In this document: positions 30,839-32,471 of the stretch, piece after piece
Layout of the letters: each line of letters begins with the position of its first letter
Position numbering within the stretch: the stretch's first letter is position 1
Source: Acidobacteriota bacterium
GTDB lineage: Bacteria > Acidobacteriota > Terriglobia > Bryobacterales > Bryobacteraceae
DNA: 32,471 nucleotides
Reading direction: 5' to 3'
Assembly (NCBI GenBank): GCA_023436715.1
Contig: JAEZIJ010000038.1
Span: 1-32,471 of the forward strand
Program-made: the position numbers and the translations under genes
Notes under the pieces: generated by a model
Databases searched by the model: none
What the model saw: only the letters and a program-made list of their open reading frames with translations
What the model was told of the DNA's origin: nothing

Positions 30839-31921
30839 TTAAAACCCGGTGGGCCTGATCCAGTAGCTTTCCTGCCACGTTCCGCGCGGCGGGACCGATT
30901 GCAGATCCTTGTATAGCCCGGCTTGCGCGAGGTTGAACGCGTTGGTGATCGCGGCCATCGGTTCGAAGCAGATGAAGTTGCGTCCCGGCGGCGCGTAGAT
31001 CACCGCCGTCGTGTACTTGGGGCCATAGATGACGGAGATTTTCTGCTTATCGCCCTGGACGGAAAACTCCGCGCGGCCGCTTCGATCCCGCACGAGGTTG
31101 CCGAACACGTCGTCGAACTGGATCCCCGCCAGGGGTTGCGGGTCGGCGTAGGTGACAGGCGTGCGCTCGCCGGTCGGGATCAGCGTCTTCGAGAGCGTCA
31201 TGTGATCCTTCGCCGCGACACGTACTTTCCACTGATCGCGAGGCGCATCCGTGATCTGGAAATACGGATGATAGCCGACGGCCACGGGCATCGGATCTTT
31301 CGAGAGGTTCTCGATTTTCGTTATGACTTCGAGCGCACCGTCTTCGAGCCGGTACGTCATTTCGAGCGTGTGGGCGAACGGGAACTGCGCCATGAATTCC
31401 GGATAGCGCCAGAACTCGAGGCGGCTGGTGACGGCGGCGTACTTGTCATTGCTTTCAAGTTGGGTCACCTGCCAAAGCGGCGAGTACGTGAGGAAGCCGT
31501 GGATCGGGTTGCGGTTCTGATCGGGACGTACGTTGCCCAGTCCAAGATTGAGCACGTATTTCTTGCCGTTGGCCCAGTAGGCATCGCCTTCTATCCGGTT
31601 CGCCCACGGCGCCAGGAACGGGTTGCCCGCCATCGGCGGGCGCGCCTTGAATGCCCCGATTGACGTGGCCGGCATCCAGAAGACGTTCTTGCCGTTCACG
31701 TTCATTTCATAGGCCATGTTGCCGATCGAGGGCACGATCGAGACCTCGATTTTCCGTGCTGAATCAGCCAGTTTTATGACCTCGACCGAGTCGATCGTGA
31801 CCTTGCGAGCAGAGTAGGTTTGTGCGACGGACATAGTTGTTACGAAGAGCAGACAGGATGCCAGCCTCGCTATTTGACCTCTTCGAGATCGAGATGCGTT
31901 TCCTGCTGGCAGCACATGCAT
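30839..31921 (-). CDS. galM: Exported aldose 1-epimerase (mutarotase)
   Basis: Interconverts alpha and beta anomers of galactose or glucose. In the 360-residue form the catalytic residues are His141 (NPIHGFLT), His218 (VGYHPYFQI) and Glu320 (FICFEPMAAITN), the normal general acid/base pair. The N-terminus has a basic n-region and hydrophobic core (RGQIARLASCLLFVTTMSVAQT), so the protein is probably exported, whereas the usual GalM is cytoplasmic. The start is uncertain: the ATG at 31919-31921 overlaps the upstream gene by 52 bases; ATG at 31951 is also open. No suitable start lies after the upstream stop that would keep a signal peptide. It precedes galT in the same direction. Confidence 0.9.
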   Translation of the reverse strand: MHVLPAGNASRSRRGQIARLASCLLFVTTMSVAQTYSARKVTIDSVEVIKLADSARKIEVSIVPSIGNMAYEMNVNGKNVFWMPATSIGAFKARPPMAGNPFLAPWANRIEGDAYWANGKKYVLNLGLGNVRPDQNRNPIHGFLTYSPLWQVTQLESNDKYAAVTSRLEFWRYPEFMAQFPFAHTLEMTYRLEDGALEVITKIENLSKDPMPVAVGYHPYFQITDAPRDQWKVRVAAKDHMTLSKTLIPTGERTPVTYADPQPLAGIQFDDVFGNLVRDRSGRAEFSVQGDKQKISVIYGPKYTTAVIYAPPGRNFICFEPMAAITNAFNLAQAGLYKDLQSVPPRGTWQESYWIRPTGF

Positions 31922-32280
31922 TTTCCGGGAGTATACGTACGAATTGAGCATACAGGACACCAGTAGCTGATCGTATACTTTTTCCCGTTTCTATGCACGT
32001 GCATCGATTTCGACGTATAGAATGACCCGACGACGAACAGGGCAGGCGTTTTGAACTCGCCGTGCAGTTCCATGTCGGCGCCGGCGAGCCGGCTATCCTT
32101 GAGCACAGCCATGGTTTCAGGTTCGCCGTCCAGCGCGACCCGCTTTTGGGCGCCGGTTTCGATAACCGGCCTGCCTTCGGCGTCGAGCAGCTTGCCGCGG
32201 ATCGCCGAGGCCGGAGACTGTGCGAGGGCTAAAGAGAGGAACGCAACGAAGCCCGCTATTCTCCAGGTCATTGGCTCCAT
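31870..32280 (-). CDS. Small exported protein with a heavy-metal-binding-like zinc ribbon
   Basis: 136 residues, not a named family to me. Signal peptide MEPMTWRIAGFVAFLSLALAQSPASA; the frame is open to 32445 but that N-terminus would be translated repeat. A central region (about 28-98) is beta-like. The C-terminus has C108-x2-C111 and C121-x2-C124, YWCPVCSIRTYTPGKCMCCQQ, like the HMBD motif YTCPMHPxxxxxxPGxCPxCGMxL present twice in the copper ATPase at 5261-7717, but with the Met of the Cys-Gly-Met changed (CCQ). It may bind zinc or copper outside the membrane (inference). ATG at 32271 is an alternative start. It overlaps galM by 52 bases and heads the minus-strand set. Confidence 0.7.
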   Translation of the reverse strand: MEPMTWRIAGFVAFLSLALAQSPASAIRGKLLDAEGRPVIETGAQKRVALDGEPETMAVLKDSRLAGADMELHGEFKTPALFVVGSFYTSKSMHVHRNGKKYTISYWCPVCSIRTYTPGKCMCCQQETHLDLEEVK

Positions 32281-32331
32281 TCTACAGCGGCCAACTCCGC
32301 AAGAGCCCGAGTATGAGATCGCCTTTGTATC

Positions 32332-32361
32332 AGGGCACGGCTTCAGCCGTGCCCTGGAGTT
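32332..32361. repeat. Perfect inverted repeat with 12-base arms (CAGGGCACGGCT family)
   Basis: CAGGGCACGGCT is followed after two bases (TC) by its exact reverse complement AGCCGTGCCCTG. The motif GGCACGGCTTCAGCCGTGCC is one I associate with intergenic repeats of Acidobacteria, but this I cannot check. It lies upstream of the zinc-ribbon gene, about 50-80 bases before its start. Confidence 0.75.
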
Positions 32362-32471
32362 TCTACATTCCTGACGTACGCTGACCCTGGCCCTGCTCAA
32401 GATTTTTTTTGTGGCAGCGTTTTTTCTGTTGACATTTTCCGGCAAGTATGTTTCAGTAGTATTGATGAAAC
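32362..32471 (+). promoter_or_regulatory. AT-rich right edge with consensus -35 and an operator-like dyad
   Basis: A T-rich stretch (T8 at 32403-32410, T6 near 32420-32425) precedes a perfect -35 hexamer TTGACA (32429-32434). With 17-base spacing the -10 is TTCAGT (32452-32457), three of six matches. An inverted repeat GTTTCA (32450-32455) N10 TGAAAC (32466-32471) overlaps the -10. An ATG at 32465 could start a gene outside the window. This looks like a regulated promoter for a plus-strand gene beyond the edge. Confidence 0.4.

Noticed and set aside
32450..32471. CRISPR repeat at the right edge
   Set aside because: One incomplete unit of 22 bases with imperfect inner symmetry, no spacer or second repeat within the window; promoter plus operator explains it at least as well.

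Overview
The window looks like a chromosomal segment of an Acidobacteriota bacterium, most likely Bryobacterales (the Solibacter/Bryobacter group). It has high GC, dense coding, many secreted proteins, a stand-alone protein of the TIGR03437 type (a domain family concentrated in Solibacter relatives), and short palindromic repeats in the intergenic gaps. There is no rRNA, tRNA, insertion sequence, prophage or CRISPR array that I can support. No intergenic gap exceeds about 200 bases. Assignment to this group is inference from gene content.

Layout. (1) 138-3506, minus strand: mutM (DNA repair), then a bifunctional homocysteine methyltransferase/methylenetetrahydrofolate reductase, then tsaC (tRNA t6A synthesis). 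(2) 3559-5236, plus: two secreted proteins, a lone TIGR03437 domain and a VirB10/TrbI-like glycine-zipper protein. (3) 5261-10879, minus: a large UPF0182 membrane protein, a single-domain response regulator and a Cu(+) P-type ATPase. (4) 11027-13774, minus: pyrR-pyrB-pyrC, a pyrimidine operon. (5) 13929-16398, plus: a small, possibly broken TolB/PD40-like protein and ilvD. (6) 16395-19228, minus: an M64 metallopeptidase, a SUMF1-fold protein lacking the catalytic cysteines, and msrB. (7) 19319-21617, plus: an ECF sigma factor, a small one-helix membrane protein translationally coupled to it, a DUF4252 protein and a LolA/RseB-like secreted protein; this reads as one envelope-sensing operon. (8) 21647-25833, plus: guanine deaminase, then a three-gene tightly packed unit (lipoprotein-like protein, GT-C glycosyltransferase with a C-terminal discoidin-like domain, BadF-type sugar kinase). 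(9) 25865-26509, minus: a secreted protein of unknown function. (10) 26698-27651, plus: a sialidase-like Asp-box protein. (11) 27645-32280, minus: a secreted zinc-ribbon protein, a secreted aldose 1-epimerase, galT and a glutaminase-A-like exoprotein. The last three look like a unit for acquiring and entering galactose into metabolism, with an exported hydrolase.

Several gaps between genes contain palindromic or repeated elements (families around GGGGACAC..GTGTCCCC, CTCCCTTGCGGTCG, GGGCCGGGCATGCCCGGCCC and CAGGGCACGGCT/AGCCGTGCCCTG). They sit precisely between genes, and I regard them as REP-like repeats. The items I consider most worth following are these repeats, the sigma-factor operon, the glycosyltransferase-kinase operon, the HMBD-like zinc-ribbon protein overlapping the secreted epimerase, and an operator-like dyad in an AT-rich promoter at the right edge.
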